From assembly GCF_018742245.1 (NCBI RefSeq), contig NZ_CP036132.1, positions 2,847,001 to 2,911,000 of the forward strand: DNA of 64,000 nt, read 5' to 3'. The translations under genes and the position numbers were made by a program. A model generated the notes under the pieces. It did not search any database. It saw only the letters and a list, made by a program, of their open reading frames with translations, and was not told the DNA's origin. Below, one piece after another: positions 25,615 through 34,963 of this stretch (position 1 is the first letter of the stretch; every line of letters starts with the position of its first letter). The DNA is from Bacillus mycoides. Its GTDB lineage: Bacteria; Bacillota; Bacilli; Bacillales; Bacillaceae_G.

Positions 25615-26526
25615 TTAACTTACTTTTTTCAAATTGAGAGCAGGCTTTTTGATTCCGCCTTTTTTTACAACATATAAACCGATAAAGATAATAAACCCGC
25701 CAACTAATTGCATCATATTGATTTGCTCTCCAATTGTTACAGCTGCAAAAATGACTGCGAACAATGGTACAAGATACATATAAACCATTACTTTCGTTGA
25801 GCCGATTTTACTAATACCGACATACCACATAGCTAGTCCGAAGATTGTCGCAAAGACGATCGAATATGCTAGTGAACCCCAGCTTAGCATGTCTACTGGC
25901 CACGTTAATGTATTTACGTTGAATAGACAGTATATAACTAGAGGTACAATTCCAATTAAAGTAGACCATGATGTGACCCTCATTGCGGAGTATTTTGTAA
26001 TAAGAGGCTGCGCTAAAATTGGATACCATCCCCACGCAATTGCTGCTACTAATCCAATTACATTTCCGAGCCATGCATACTCGTAAGTAGCTCCTCCCGT
26101 ATGTCCTGTTAATAAAACAAATGCTGCACCAATAAACGCTACTATTGAACCAATTTGTACTTTCATCGAAAAGCGTTCTTGTTTGTGCAATACTGCTAAT
26201 ATCCCTGTAAATATAGGTGACATCGCAATTAATAATGAGGCGTTCGTTGCTGAAGTATATTTCACAGATAGCATAAACATCGTTTGGTACATTGTCGTTC
26301 CAACGATACCGACTGCTAATAATCGTAACCAATCTTTTCTTTCAATACGTAATGAGCGTTCCATAATAAATGTAATAAGTAATAATACCGGTGATGCTAC
26401 TAAAAAACGTAAACTATTAAATTGAATGGATGACATAAATGCCACGCCATACTTTCCAATTGTATAATTTGCTCCCCATACTAATGCAACTGATACTAGG
26501 AGCCACTCCATTTGCCATCGTTTCAT
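25615..26526 (-). CDS. EamA/DMT family transporter
   Basis: About 303 residues, with ten hydrophobic helices in two EamA repeats, as usual in the drug/metabolite transporter superfamily. LVSVALVWGANYTIGKYG begins the first repeat and WGWYPIL the second. It probably exports amino acids or related metabolites. The ATG at 26526 is chosen over an upstream start; the divergent MocR-type regulator gene shares the control region, and such pairs usually mean the regulator controls the transporter. Confidence 0.87.
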   Translation of the reverse strand: MKRWQMEWLLVSVALVWGANYTIGKYGVAFMSSIQFNSLRFLVASPVLLLITFIMERSLRIERKDWLRLLAVGIVGTTMYQTMFMLSVKYTSATNASLLIAMSPIFTGILAVLHKQERFSMKVQIGSIVAFIGAAFVLLTGHTGGATYEYAWLGNVIGLVAAIAWGWYPILAQPLITKYSAMRVTSWSTLIGIVPLVIYCLFNVNTLTWPVDMLSWGSLAYSIVFATIFGLAMWYVGISKIGSTKVMVYMYLVPLFAVIFAAVTIGEQINMMQLVGGFIIFIGLYVVKKGGIKKPALNLKKVS

Positions 26527-26558
26527 CCGAATCTCCCCTTCCCTATTTAGCATAGTGA

Positions 26559-26619
26559 AATTGGCTGGATATAACACCGTCCAATTGGCTGTTTTTTTAC
26601 CCAGCCAATTTGTTATACT
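26559..26619. promoter_or_regulatory. Operator repeats between the EamA and MocR genes
   Basis: AATTGGCTG occurs at 26559-26567 and 26583-26591 as direct repeats 24 bases apart, and CAGCCAATT at 26602-26610 is an inverted copy. TATACT at 26614-26619 is a likely -10 for the MocR gene. A direct-plus-inverted pattern fits MocR-type regulators, which bind as dimers to directly repeated sites. Confidence 0.6.
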
Positions 26620-26650
26620 TGATTTATATAAGAGATGCGGAGGCGTTTGT

Positions 26651-28093
26651 ATGGAATGGAAGCTAGATAACGACAGTAAAATCCCCATTTATCAGCAAGT
26701 TGTTGACTTTATTGAAAGACGTATTACATACGGAGAGCTTCCTCCTGGTAGCTTCCTCCCTTCAGAACGGAAATTAGCTACGCAGTTAAATGTAAACCGA
26801 AGTACGGTAACGACTGCTTATAACGAACTACGTGCTATGGGAATTGTAGAAAGTACAACTGGTAAAGGTACACGTGTGAGTACACATATGTGGGGCGTCT
26901 CTCCGACATTAACGCCGAACTGGAGAGGTTTCGTAGAGGGCGGTACTTTTTTACCAAACTTACCGTTACTTCGCCATATTCGGGCAGAAGTACAGCAAAA
27001 TGAAAATATTATAGATTTCGCTAATGGAGAGCTCGGTTGTAATCTCTATCCTCACGATCAACTACAAATGATTTTACGAGAACAACCGTTAACACAGTCA
27101 TTAAGTTACGATCATCCCCAAGGCTATCTCCCGCTAAGACAAGCGGTAGTAAAATATATGAAGGATTATTTAAAAATTGAAGCGACCGAACAGTCGATTA
27201 TGATTACATCCGGTGCGCAGCAAGCACTTCACCTTATCGTACAATGTTTATTAAATCCAGGTGATGCAGTCGCTTTCGAAAGTCCTTCTCACTGCTATTC
27301 ATTACCGTTATTCCAATCAGCAGGTATTCGTATTTTCCCATTACCTGTCGATGAGCATGGTATTAATCCGGATGATGTGCAAGAGTTATATAGAAAGCAT
27401 CGTATTAAAATGATCTTTTTAAATCCAAATTTCCAAAATCCTACGGGAACGATGCTGCATCCGAACCGTAGAAAAAAACTGTTATCACTTTGCGCAGACT
27501 TACGAATTGCGATTGTTGAAGATGACCCGTCCAGTTTACTTACTTTAGAAAATAAACAACCTTGCCCTACTTTAAAATCGATTGATGAAAACGGAACAGT
27601 CATTTATGTTCATTCCTTATCAAAAATGATTGCGCCAGGATTACGAGTTGGCTGGCTTGTCGCCCCCCAGTCTGTAGTAGAACGATTATCCGATGCACGG
27701 CACCAAATGGAATTAGGAATGAGTATATTCCCCCAGTGGCTTATGCAACAATTTTTCGAAACCGTACCATTTCAGTCTCATATAGTTCCTTTACGAAAAC
27801 AACTAGCAGAAAAAAGAGACATTATCGTCCGCGCCCTAAACGAGCAACTTCACGATAAAATCTCTTTTTCCAATCCGACCGGTGGTATATACATATGGGG
27901 GAAATTAAACGAACCAATAAACGAGAAACAACTCATTATGCAAAGCTTAAAACAAGAAATCGCCTTTATGCCAGGTAGTATTTTTGGCGCGAAAGATGGT
28001 TATATACGTTTGTCTTATGGAAAAGTAAATATTGATCAAATTGAGGAAGGTATTTCTCGTTTGCGTGAGGCTATTTTGGTTTGTGAAAAATAA
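26651..28093 (+). CDS. MocR-type regulator (GntR helix-turn-helix fused to aminotransferase domain)
   Basis: About 480 residues. The N-terminus is a GntR-type winged helix (LPPGSFLPSERKLATQLNVN; RSTVTTAYNELRAMGIVE), and residues from about 110 on are a class I aminotransferase fold. The PLP-binding lysine is in HSLSKMIAPGLRVGW, and NPNFQNPTG is the substrate loop. Such proteins sense PLP-bound amino compounds. The ATG at 26651 follows GGAGG; a longer TTG frame from 26555 lacks a site. Divergent from the EamA gene, likely its regulator. Confidence 0.93.
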   Translation: MEWKLDNDSKIPIYQQVVDFIERRITYGELPPGSFLPSERKLATQLNVNRSTVTTAYNELRAMGIVESTTGKGTRVSTHMWGVSPTLTPNWRGFVEGGTFLPNLPLLRHIRAEVQQNENIIDFANGELGCNLYPHDQLQMILREQPLTQSLSYDHPQGYLPLRQAVVKYMKDYLKIEATEQSIMITSGAQQALHLIVQCLLNPGDAVAFESPSHCYSLPLFQSAGIRIFPLPVDEHGINPDDVQELYRKHRIKMIFLNPNFQNPTGTMLHPNRRKKLLSLCADLRIAIVEDDPSSLLTLENKQPCPTLKSIDENGTVIYVHSLSKMIAPGLRVGWLVAPQSVVERLSDARHQMELGMSIFPQWLMQQFFETVPFQSHIVPLRKQLAEKRDIIVRALNEQLHDKISFSNPTGGIYIWGKLNEPINEKQLIMQSLKQEIAFMPGSIFGAKDGYIRLSYGKVNIDQIEEGISRLREAILVCEK

Positions 28094-28174
28094 CATGAGG
28101 TAAAGAAATCTCGTTTGACAAAAGTCAAATCTACCATTATTATCAACACGAACCTATTTATAGGAGTGATTACA

Positions 28175-28615
28175 ATGAAAATTTACGTTGATGCAGATGC
28201 TTGTCCTGTAAAAGATGTGATTATTTTTGAAGCTACGAATGCGGAAATTCCTGTTACCCTCGTTACTAGCTTCTCTCATTATTCTAATGCCCAGCAGCCA
28301 AAAGGTGTGGAAACAATTTATGTTGATTCCGGAGCAGATGCTGCGGATTACCGGATTATGCAATTAGCAAAAAAAGAAGATTTAATCGTAACGCAAGATT
28401 ACGGTCTTGCTTCGCTCGCTTTAGCAAAAGGCTGTATCGTTCTACACCATAAAGGCTATAAGTATACGAATGAAAACATTGACCAACTATTACAAACACG
28501 TTATTTAAGTGCAATGGTTCGAAAAAGCGGCAAGCGTACAAAGGGGCCAAAACCATTTACAGCAGAAGATAGAGAGAAATTTAGAGAGCTGTTTAAAAAA
28601 GAGATTTCACTCTAG
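28175..28615 (+). CDS. YaiI/YqxD family protein (DUF188)
   Basis: A 146-residue protein that begins [12 protein letters not shown], the signature of the YaiI/YqxD (DUF188) family. This family has a PIN-like fold and its cellular role is not settled. The ATG at 28175 follows TAGGAGTGA, better than any upstream start. The C-terminus is basic ([11 protein letters not shown]), suggesting nucleic acid contact, which is inference. A shared terminator lies downstream. Confidence 0.88.
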   Translation: MKIYVDADACPVKDVIIFEATNAEIPVTLVTSFSHYSNAQQPKGVETIYVDSGADAADYRIMQLAKKEDLIVTQDYGLASLALAKGCIVLHHKGYKYTNENIDQLLQTRYLSAMVRKSGKRTKGPKPFTAEDREKFRELFKKEISL

Positions 28616-28654
28616 AAATGAACATTCTATTTGTAGGGAAAACTTAGCAAAGAA

Positions 28655-28688
28655 AAGAAGAGAATATCCACATTAACATTCTCTTCTT
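28655..28688. terminator. Bidirectional terminator
   Basis: AAGAAGAGAAT (28655-28665) pairs with ATTCTCTTCTT (28678-28688). It separates the converging DUF188 and DUF3892 genes; T-runs are weak. Confidence 0.6.
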
Positions 28689-28701
28689 GAGGTTTACCCG
28701 T

Positions 28702-29016
28702 TTAAAATGAAGGTAAATTATCTAAGTTATTTTCTTTCATACCATCAGGTTCACTACGTATAATATCCCTGCCATACTTATGAAATACGTCCACATGAGC
28801 TAACTTTCCTGATTTTGCTTCACTAAGAGCAGTAATATAATCTAACTCTCTCCCGCTACTTGTTTTAAAAGCAATTAAATCCCCATCATCATTTTTACGA
28901 ACTGCAACTATTTGTTCTGCCCCTGAATCGACTTCCTGAGCTACTTCCAAATGGGCTTGTTCTTCTCCTTGATGTAAATAATCGTCATAAACTTTTTGAA
29001 AGTCTTTTTCGTCCAT
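28702..29016 (-). CDS. DUF3892-like small protein
   Basis: About 104 residues, acidic and soluble. The core, EQIVAVRKNDDGDLIAFKTSSGREL, followed by DYITALSEAKSGKL, resembles DUF3892 proteins of bacilli. Function is unknown. The ATG at 29016 follows GGAGGTGAG at 4-5 bases; the earlier in-frame start at 29034 would place that site inside the gene. No operon partner. Confidence 0.72.
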   Translation of the reverse strand: MDEKDFQKVYDDYLHQGEEQAHLEVAQEVDSGAEQIVAVRKNDDGDLIAFKTSSGRELDYITALSEAKSGKLAHVDVFHKYGRDIIRSEPDGMKENNLDNLPSF

Positions 29017-29256
29017 AAAACTCACCTCCAACACATTTTTTAGTATGGTTGGGAGCTATTGGTTTTATGTACTTTTTTATTAACTTAAAAAGACTGCACT
29101 ACTCCAAATAAATAACCCAGATTATACTTTTTTGCCTAATACAAATTTATTTTACAATCCTTTACCTCTCAATTTAAGCTAAATTTAAGTGTTAATATTT
29201 TCCTAACAATATTATAATTTATTATATCGAAAAGAAATATGGAATGGAGAATGATA

Positions 29257-30132
29257 ATGTTGAATATAGATGTTAATCGTTTAACTGATATTTGTTTAAA
29301 TTATCAGCAATCTAGATTTTATGTTACTAGAATCCCCCAAGATTTCTTATCAATTGCCCAAAAACGTTTTTCTATACCTACAGATGATCAAATTATCGCT
29401 TTTTTAAGTTGTAATTTGTTTGGATCAGGAAAATATGGTGTTTACTTTACAAGTTCGGGTTTATACTGGAAAAATTGGCTAGTAGGTAAAGGAAATATGA
29501 AATGGGATCAATTAAATGAAGTGCAACAAATTGAAATTGATAAAGATGGTTTTTTATCTTTTGATGCACAAAAAAGCTTTAATATTAACGGAAGCGATTA
29601 TCCACCACGGTTATTTAAAGAATTACTTATAACTCTTACAAATTCATTCCAAAATTCAAGGCAAAATGATATACATCCAGTTATAAAAATTAATGAGATA
29701 AAATCAATCTGCTCTTTGTTTGAGACGCATGATGAATTATTAGAACCTGATAATGGATTATTTGTAGATACTCATATTTCACACAAAAAGTTAAAGGAAA
29801 TTGGAGCAAAATATATTATTCCAAAAGAAGAAAAAATCATTGCTTTTTTAGATACATCTGTCCTTGGTAATTTGAGTAAAGGATCCGATGGAGTATTAAT
29901 TTGTCAATCAGGTATATATTTTAGAGAAACTTTTGTACACTTGTATTTTCCATGGCATGTCTTTAGGAATATCCCTATTACTTTGACTTCAAATGAATTA
30001 GAAATCGGAAAAGGAAACATATTTCATCTTCAACATGCTAGAATGCCTAGTCAAGAGATTCTATTATTCATCAAGAATTTAAAACAATATGTTAATACTT
30101 TATATGAAGAAAATCCGCAACTACATATTTAA
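29257..30132 (+). CDS. Hypothetical protein with two similar PH-like repeats
   Basis: I do not recognise a named family. About 291 residues with an internal duplication: IPTDDQIIAFLSCNLFGSGK followed by GVYFTSSGLYWKN (about residues 40-75), and IPKEEKIIAFLDTSVLGN followed by GVLICQSGIYFRE (about 185-220). Each repeat ends with a strand pattern (GLYWKN / GIYFRE) typical of bacterial PH-like or SHOCT-linked domains, so a PH-like fold is an inference. No signal peptide or membrane helix. The ATG at 29257 is best supported (GGAG 9 bases before); ATG at 29239 is an alternative. Confidence 0.7.
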   Translation: MLNIDVNRLTDICLNYQQSRFYVTRIPQDFLSIAQKRFSIPTDDQIIAFLSCNLFGSGKYGVYFTSSGLYWKNWLVGKGNMKWDQLNEVQQIEIDKDGFLSFDAQKSFNINGSDYPPRLFKELLITLTNSFQNSRQNDIHPVIKINEIKSICSLFETHDELLEPDNGLFVDTHISHKKLKEIGAKYIIPKEEKIIAFLDTSVLGNLSKGSDGVLICQSGIYFRETFVHLYFPWHVFRNIPITLTSNELEIGKGNIFHLQHARMPSQEILLFIKNLKQYVNTLYEENPQLHI

Positions 30133-30187
30133 TAAATTCGTTACATATAAGCTCGTGTATAATTAATTCTAAAATTTCAATTCAACT

Positions 30188-30235
30188 AAAAAACCGATTA
30201 TTTTTGTAGGGAACCCACAGAAATAATCGGTTTTT
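30188..30235. terminator. Bidirectional terminator
   Basis: AAAAACCGATTATTT (30188-30202) pairs with AAATAATCGGTTTTT (30221-30235). It ends the plus-strand hypothetical gene. Confidence 0.85.
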
Positions 30236-30309
30236 AAATCTTATTCTTTGTTTAAATGCTCTTTTATGATGGAATCTGGTGATGAACCACATGCTCTAAT
30301 TCGGTAGTC

Positions 30310-30440
30310 TTTTTAATATCTATGTCGTTTCTTCAAAATCTTCAATATAGCATCTGTGTAAAAAACGTACTCCACTCTTCTTCAGTTAAAAGCTTTTGGT
30401 TCTGTAACGACATGATAGATGTTACTAATACAACTTACAC
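30310..30440 (-). pseudogene. Decayed fragment of a DUF2785 gene (3' end only)
   Basis: This intergenic stretch matches, on the same strand and in the same order, two pieces of the 3' part of the intact DUF2785 gene at 33245-34069. The first piece covers the last codons (30311-30357 against 33242-33289), the second the segment encoding SLRDQNLLTEEEWS (30367-30437 against 33421-33481). The 130 or so bases between them are deleted, and in-frame stops and changed bases are present. It is a scar of a duplication, not a gene. Confidence 0.75.
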
Positions 30441-30447
30441 TAGAAAT

Positions 30448-31449
30448 TTAAATATTCTTTTGAGTGTTTTCAAATGAAAACATAGTCCCCTCACCATTTG
30501 ATTGTAAAGTGTATTTTATATCGAACATCTTTGATATATCTTCAATATTTTTCAAACCGAGTCCCGTTCCTTTACTATTTATATCAAAGCCAATTCCGTT
30601 ATCTCTAAAGGAAACAATATCATCGCCTATGAGGATCTCAAGTTTGTTAGCTTTTGAATGTTTAAGCACATTTTGAAAAATATTATCGAATAGCCTTTGA
30701 ATCCATAACTCATTACTATTCCATATCAACTCTTTATCTTGTGGATTATATACTAATTCAATTTTATGTATGCTATACAAATAGCTCCATTTTTTAATCA
30801 TATTTTCTATTAAATTATGTAAATTCACTTCATCATTCACAATATAAGTATTCTCTAATGTCTCTGTAGATTGAATATTAAATTCGTTAGTTAAATCACT
30901 TATATATTGTATCTGCTCATACATTGATTCAAGTACTGGTGCTTGTTCTTCGTATTCGCCTTCTAAATAATATAATTGTAATCTAACCGCAGTTAAGGGT
31001 GTATTAATATCATGCCGTAATTTATTTAATAGCTCTTTTTTTATTTGTTCCTGTTGTTGTAGTTCTAATTCTCGATAAGTCGTTCTTTCTATAAGCAAGT
31101 TTACTGACCTAATCAGTTTCCCCATCTCATCATCGCTTTTGACATCTATTATATTAGGGGTTTTTTTATCACTTGCTAAATCTCGAATCGTTCGATTTAA
31201 TACATTAATTTTATTTAATACTGTGTTAATCGATTTTGAAAATACAAAAGCTAATACTAATAGTGATAATAAAAATATAATTAACATAGTAGGATATGCA
31301 AAGGATTCGTGAAATGGAATGTTTTTGTTTTTAGTTTTAAAGACAACGTTATAAATAACTGATACAAAGATACTAATTGACAACAATAACAGTGGTACGC
31401 TAACAATAGCGGAGAATAGTAGTAACTGATATTTTTTCTTTAAGTTCAT
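30448..31449 (-). CDS. Sensor histidine kinase
   Basis: A 333-residue membrane kinase. Two N-terminal membrane helices (about 10-32 and 50-72) frame a very short outside loop, followed by HAMP-like and HisKA regions with LRHDINTPLTAVRLQL (phosphorylated histidine about residue 146) and a HATPase_c domain (SFRDNGIGFDINSKGTGLGL). Short extracellular sensing loops usually mean membrane or envelope sensing. It overlaps the response regulator gene by 4 bases (ATGA), so the two are translationally coupled. A single promoter upstream of the regulator probably drives both. Confidence 0.93.
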   Translation of the reverse strand: MNLKKKYQLLLFSAIVSVPLLLLSISIFVSVIYNVVFKTKNKNIPFHESFAYPTMLIIFLLSLLVLAFVFSKSINTVLNKINVLNRTIRDLASDKKTPNIIDVKSDDEMGKLIRSVNLLIERTTYRELELQQQEQIKKELLNKLRHDINTPLTAVRLQLYYLEGEYEEQAPVLESMYEQIQYISDLTNEFNIQSTETLENTYIVNDEVNLHNLIENMIKKWSYLYSIHKIELVYNPQDKELIWNSNELWIQRLFDNIFQNVLKHSKANKLEILIGDDIVSFRDNGIGFDINSKGTGLGLKNIEDISKMFDIKYTLQSNGEGTMFSFENTQKNI

Positions 31450-32117
31450 TTCTTCATAAAGGTATTTAGTCTATACCCTTCTCCATAAATATTCTGAATA
31501 ATATCACCTGTTTTATCATTGATTTTGGCCCTGATTTTTTTTATATGTACGTTCATGATATTTTGATTTCTATCTTCGAGTTGCCATAAGTAATCAAAGA
31601 AGTGTTCTTTTGTTAGAATTCTATCTCTATTTTCATATAAATAGAAGAATATTTTACGCTCAATCGCAGTAAAAGCAACTTCATCACGCAAACCATTAAT
31701 TAGAACCCTTTTATATTCTGCATCTATAAATAAATGTTTAATTTGCGTGAAAGTACCATATTGATTATCTAACATTTTCTGAATCCTTAACAGCAGCTCT
31801 CTAGGATCAAAAGGTTTTATCATGTATTCTTCTCCAATAGTCAAACCTTTTAATTTACTATCAATATCATTCCGAGCTGATAGAAATATAATTGGAATAT
31901 TTAATCCTAGATTTTTTATTTTCTTTGTAATTTGATAACCATCTTCACCTGGTAACATAACATCCATTATGACTAAGTCTATTTCATGAATTACATCAAG
32001 AACATTCTTTCCTTCTTTCTTCCAATACACCTTATACTTCTCGCGCTGCAAAATTTTTTGTAATAAATCTCCTATCATCAAATCGTCTTCAACAATTAAT
32101 ATGTTATATTCTTTCAT
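31446..32117 (-). CDS. OmpR-family response regulator
   Basis: A 223-residue regulator. The receiver domain has the acidic pair in VEDDLMIG, the phosphoryl aspartate in LVIMDVMLPGEDG (about residue 52) and the lysine in EEYMIKPFDPREL. The C-terminal winged helix (ERKIFFYLYENRDRILTKEH followed by HIKKIRAKI) is OmpR/PhoB type. It pairs with the overlapping kinase. The lipid-like hydrolase gene 34 bases upstream on the same strand is likely in the same transcript and a candidate target. Confidence 0.94.
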   Translation of the reverse strand: MKEYNILIVEDDLMIGDLLQKILQREKYKVYWKKEGKNVLDVIHEIDLVIMDVMLPGEDGYQITKKIKNLGLNIPIIFLSARNDIDSKLKGLTIGEEYMIKPFDPRELLLRIQKMLDNQYGTFTQIKHLFIDAEYKRVLINGLRDEVAFTAIERKIFFYLYENRDRILTKEHFFDYLWQLEDRNQNIMNVHIKKIRAKINDKTGDIIQNIYGEGYRLNTFMKK

Positions 32118-32151
32118 TATGTAGACCTTCCATCGCTAAAATAACAATAGC

Positions 32152-33138
32152 TTAGTTCTTCACTACTTTATTATTAATAAAATCCATAGCAATTTTGTAT
32201 ATTTCATCAGGAGCGTATAAATAAATACTATGTGTACCTTCAATTATTTTCACATCAGCTATTAATAACTTGCTAGCAAACTCCTTATAATCTTTGTTTT
32301 TTTGCTTTGTATACTTCGAATCTTTATTTTGCCTAGCAATTGCATCTATAAATAAAATAGGTGTCTCTTTTGGGATTGATAAGGAATTTGATTTTTTACC
32401 GTTATTGTAGCTTTGTAAAAGTTCTTGCTTCATATCATCGTTAAAAGCTTGTTTATATGTAAGCGCTCTATAAATATCTTTTTCCTGTTCGTTTAAAAAA
32501 GATTGCCGAATGACTTCGGGATTATAAGTAATAGAAGGAACTAATCTCTGAAAACCAATTTTCGTTAAAATATTCATCGCTTTTATTCTTAATGAATCAA
32601 CTACGCCTATTTTATGAGTTACATACTGTTTAGGTAAACCAATATCTAACGCAATAATCCCTTTTACTTCACTTGGATATTTTTGTGCCCAGTAAATAGC
32701 CTCTATACCCGATAGAGAGTGTGGTACTAAAATGTATGGTGGTTTATTTCCACTTCGAATAAGCGCTTCTCTCGTTTGTTCTAATATCGTATCAATATCT
32801 CTATCATCTTGAAAAACATCACTGTATCCATAACCAGCTCTCTCAATTACAGAAATCTTGTTTTCTTTCGAAAATTTACTATATAAGCCTTTCAATTCAT
32901 AAACAGGAGCGGCAATTCCAGATCCGGCCATAAATACAAACGTATCCTCCCCGCTCCCCTCATTATAAACATTCACTTTTTTATTATTGAAATTAACAAA
33001 TTCACCTTCATTATTTATTAATTTCGATTCCATTCTTAATTGATAGTTATGATATATAAATACAGCGCCTGTTCCAAGAAACATAATGCTACTACACACA
33101 AAAAATATAATTTTTACTATCTTCAATAATTTTTTCAT
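32152..33138 (-). CDS. Membrane-anchored alpha/beta-hydrolase
   Basis: A 328-residue protein with an uncleaved N-terminal membrane helix (IIFFVCSSIMFLGTGAVFIY). The catalytic domain lies outside: FMAGSGIAAPVYELKG (oxyanion loop), VIERAGYGYSD, LVPHSLSGIEAIYWA (nucleophile serine in G/S-x-S-x-x-G form, here HSLSG), and a late GTHSIYLY histidine. It resembles lipases/esterases of bacilli linked to two-component genes. It is the first gene of the hydrolase-regulator-kinase unit. Substrate unknown. Confidence 0.87.
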   Translation of the reverse strand: MKKLLKIVKIIFFVCSSIMFLGTGAVFIYHNYQLRMESKLINNEGEFVNFNNKKVNVYNEGSGEDTFVFMAGSGIAAPVYELKGLYSKFSKENKISVIERAGYGYSDVFQDDRDIDTILEQTREALIRSGNKPPYILVPHSLSGIEAIYWAQKYPSEVKGIIALDIGLPKQYVTHKIGVVDSLRIKAMNILTKIGFQRLVPSITYNPEVIRQSFLNEQEKDIYRALTYKQAFNDDMKQELLQSYNNGKKSNSLSIPKETPILFIDAIARQNKDSKYTKQKNKDYKEFASKLLIADVKIIEGTHSIYLYAPDEIYKIAMDFINNKVVKN

Positions 33139-33244
33139 ATGACACCCCTTTCAGCCTATACTGAAAGGGTACAATGTAAAAATAAATTTCTAATAAATTT
33201 TCCAAAATTAATATTTTCTCTTTGTTTCTAAGTATGGACGATTT

Positions 33245-34069
33245 TTAATACCTACGCAATTTCTTCAAAATCTCCAATATATCATCTGTAAAGGCCGTAC
33301 TACCCTCTGTCTCTAAAGCTCTGAAATATAAACTTCTTAAGAAAGCTCTAATATTTTGTACTAAAATATCATGCTGGGGATGCGGAATGTCTTCAACAAT
33401 TGCTATACTATGTAGCCAGTTGCTCCACTCTTCTTCAGTTAAGAGATTTTGATCTCGTAACGACATAATTGGTGTTACTAATCTCTCATCCTCAAAGTGT
33501 ATGTATACGTAGTCATTCATACGAACCTTCTGACGAACGGCAGCAAGGATTGCATATGAAAACTCACGATTTCGTATTGTACGTGCTAAAGCATCTAGTG
33601 CATCAGCCGCATGTGCAGTTGAGTGTGCCCAACCTTTTCCTTCTACGTAACCCCTTACATCTTCTTCTAAATAGACATATTCCAGCACTTGCTCTGCCAC
33701 ACTGTACAGTTGTTCTTCAGATAACAATGGTTCTCTTTCATGAACAGATAAAATAAGTGGTGGAATTAATACGGAGAACGCACGTTTAAAAACAGAGTCT
33801 GTTCCCTTTTCACCAATTTTATAAAATAAATAATCCGGACTAATTGCTTGTAACATTAATCCTCGTAATTCTTTTTGTCTAAATACATCATTTGTAATCC
33901 ATGTGTGAAGCGTACTATAAATCAGTTCATCACGTAATTCAGCATCTGGTGATCCGATATAATCTAGCATCCACTGTGCATATGGATATGCGTCTACATC
34001 TTCTGGTACAGCATAATTATTATTTTTAATTTGTTGTAGTTCTTGTTTTAATTCTTGTACTTCTGTCAT
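33245..34069 (-). CDS. DUF2785 family protein
   Basis: A 274-residue soluble protein matching the DUF2785 family: LRDELIYSTLHTWI, GYVEGKGWAHSTAHAADALD and the FLRSLYF segment are typical. The HSTAHAADALD part looks like a possible metal or active site but its function is not known. The start follows a weak AGGAAATATA site. Its 3' end has a decayed partial copy at 30310-30440. Confidence 0.85.
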   Translation of the reverse strand: MTEVQELKQELQQIKNNNYAVPEDVDAYPYAQWMLDYIGSPDAELRDELIYSTLHTWITNDVFRQKELRGLMLQAISPDYLFYKIGEKGTDSVFKRAFSVLIPPLILSVHEREPLLSEEQLYSVAEQVLEYVYLEEDVRGYVEGKGWAHSTAHAADALDALARTIRNREFSYAILAAVRQKVRMNDYVYIHFEDERLVTPIMSLRDQNLLTEEEWSNWLHSIAIVEDIPHPQHDILVQNIRAFLRSLYFRALETEGSTAFTDDILEILKKLRRY

Positions 34070-34198
34070 TATATTTCCTATCCCCTTTTTACGTTTTTTA
34101 ATTGCCTTATCCCCTGTTATTCACTTCATAAAATTACTCTCATTATACAAGAATTATAACAACAAATATAATGCTATACATATATTTCTGATTTTGTA

Positions 34199-34870
34199 TT
34201 ACTTTCTTTCCTGAAATATAACTTCTGGATTTTCTAAATCACTATTCTGAAATACAACATTCGCACACTCTTTCGGCTTATGCTCTTCAATATACATCTT
34301 ACAAGCCGCATGATACCTGTTCAAAAACATCTTCTCTGCTTCTTCATAACTTCCAAAAACTTCTGTTTCTCGCTTTGCACCACGATTTCTCGCAATCTCA
34401 AAATCGGTATCTACAAAAATTTTATAATCAAATAGATGCTCAATGTCTTTTTTCAATAGAAATGTTCCATCTACTATTAGCACCATATTTGACAAGGCCA
34501 CTAGCGGCTCATTATGTACAGAGACATCCGTTATTAAGTTATGAGAAATCGTTTCATACTGTAAATTCCCGCTAGGTCCTAAAGGCTTTAATAATCTTTC
34601 TTTGAAAGCTGTATAATCGTGTGCATCTTCGTAATACCCTCTTGCTGATTCTTTACCTTGTGTATAGCGAATTGCTCTCGGGTTATGAAAATCATCAATG
34701 CTTGCACGTGTTACTGGTACTCCGCACTGTTTCAATTCCTCCGCTAGTTCATTTGCAAATGTTGTCTTTCCTGAGGCTGTAATACCACTCACTCCAACTC
34801 TTATTGGATGAGTTAAGTTTAACGTTAAAATATGATCAGCAATTTCTTTCATTCGTTTTTGGCGATGCAC
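34199..34870 (-). CDS. Uridine kinase-like P-loop protein
   Basis: A 223-residue protein of the uridine kinase/phosphoribulokinase family. GVSGITASGKTTFA is Walker A (about residues 26-39), followed by RASIDDFHNP as the substrate region. It would phosphorylate a nucleoside or related alcohol using ATP in the cytoplasm. The GTG at 34870 is preceded by GAGGAGG. It is related to, but shorter than, true uridine kinases (Udk), so its substrate may differ; the metabolite is not fixed by sequence. Confidence 0.82.
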   Translation of the reverse strand: MHRQKRMKEIADHILTLNLTHPIRVGVSGITASGKTTFANELAEELKQCGVPVTRASIDDFHNPRAIRYTQGKESARGYYEDAHDYTAFKERLLKPLGPSGNLQYETISHNLITDVSVHNEPLVALSNMVLIVDGTFLLKKDIEHLFDYKIFVDTDFEIARNRGAKRETEVFGSYEEAEKMFLNRYHAACKMYIEEHKPKECANVVFQNSDLENPEVIFQERK

Positions 34871-34963
34871 GATATGACCTCCTCATTTTTGTTTACATAA
34901 CAAAATTATGATAAATAAAAATGTCACTACTTGTCGGTATATTTTTATTGATATACATATTCC

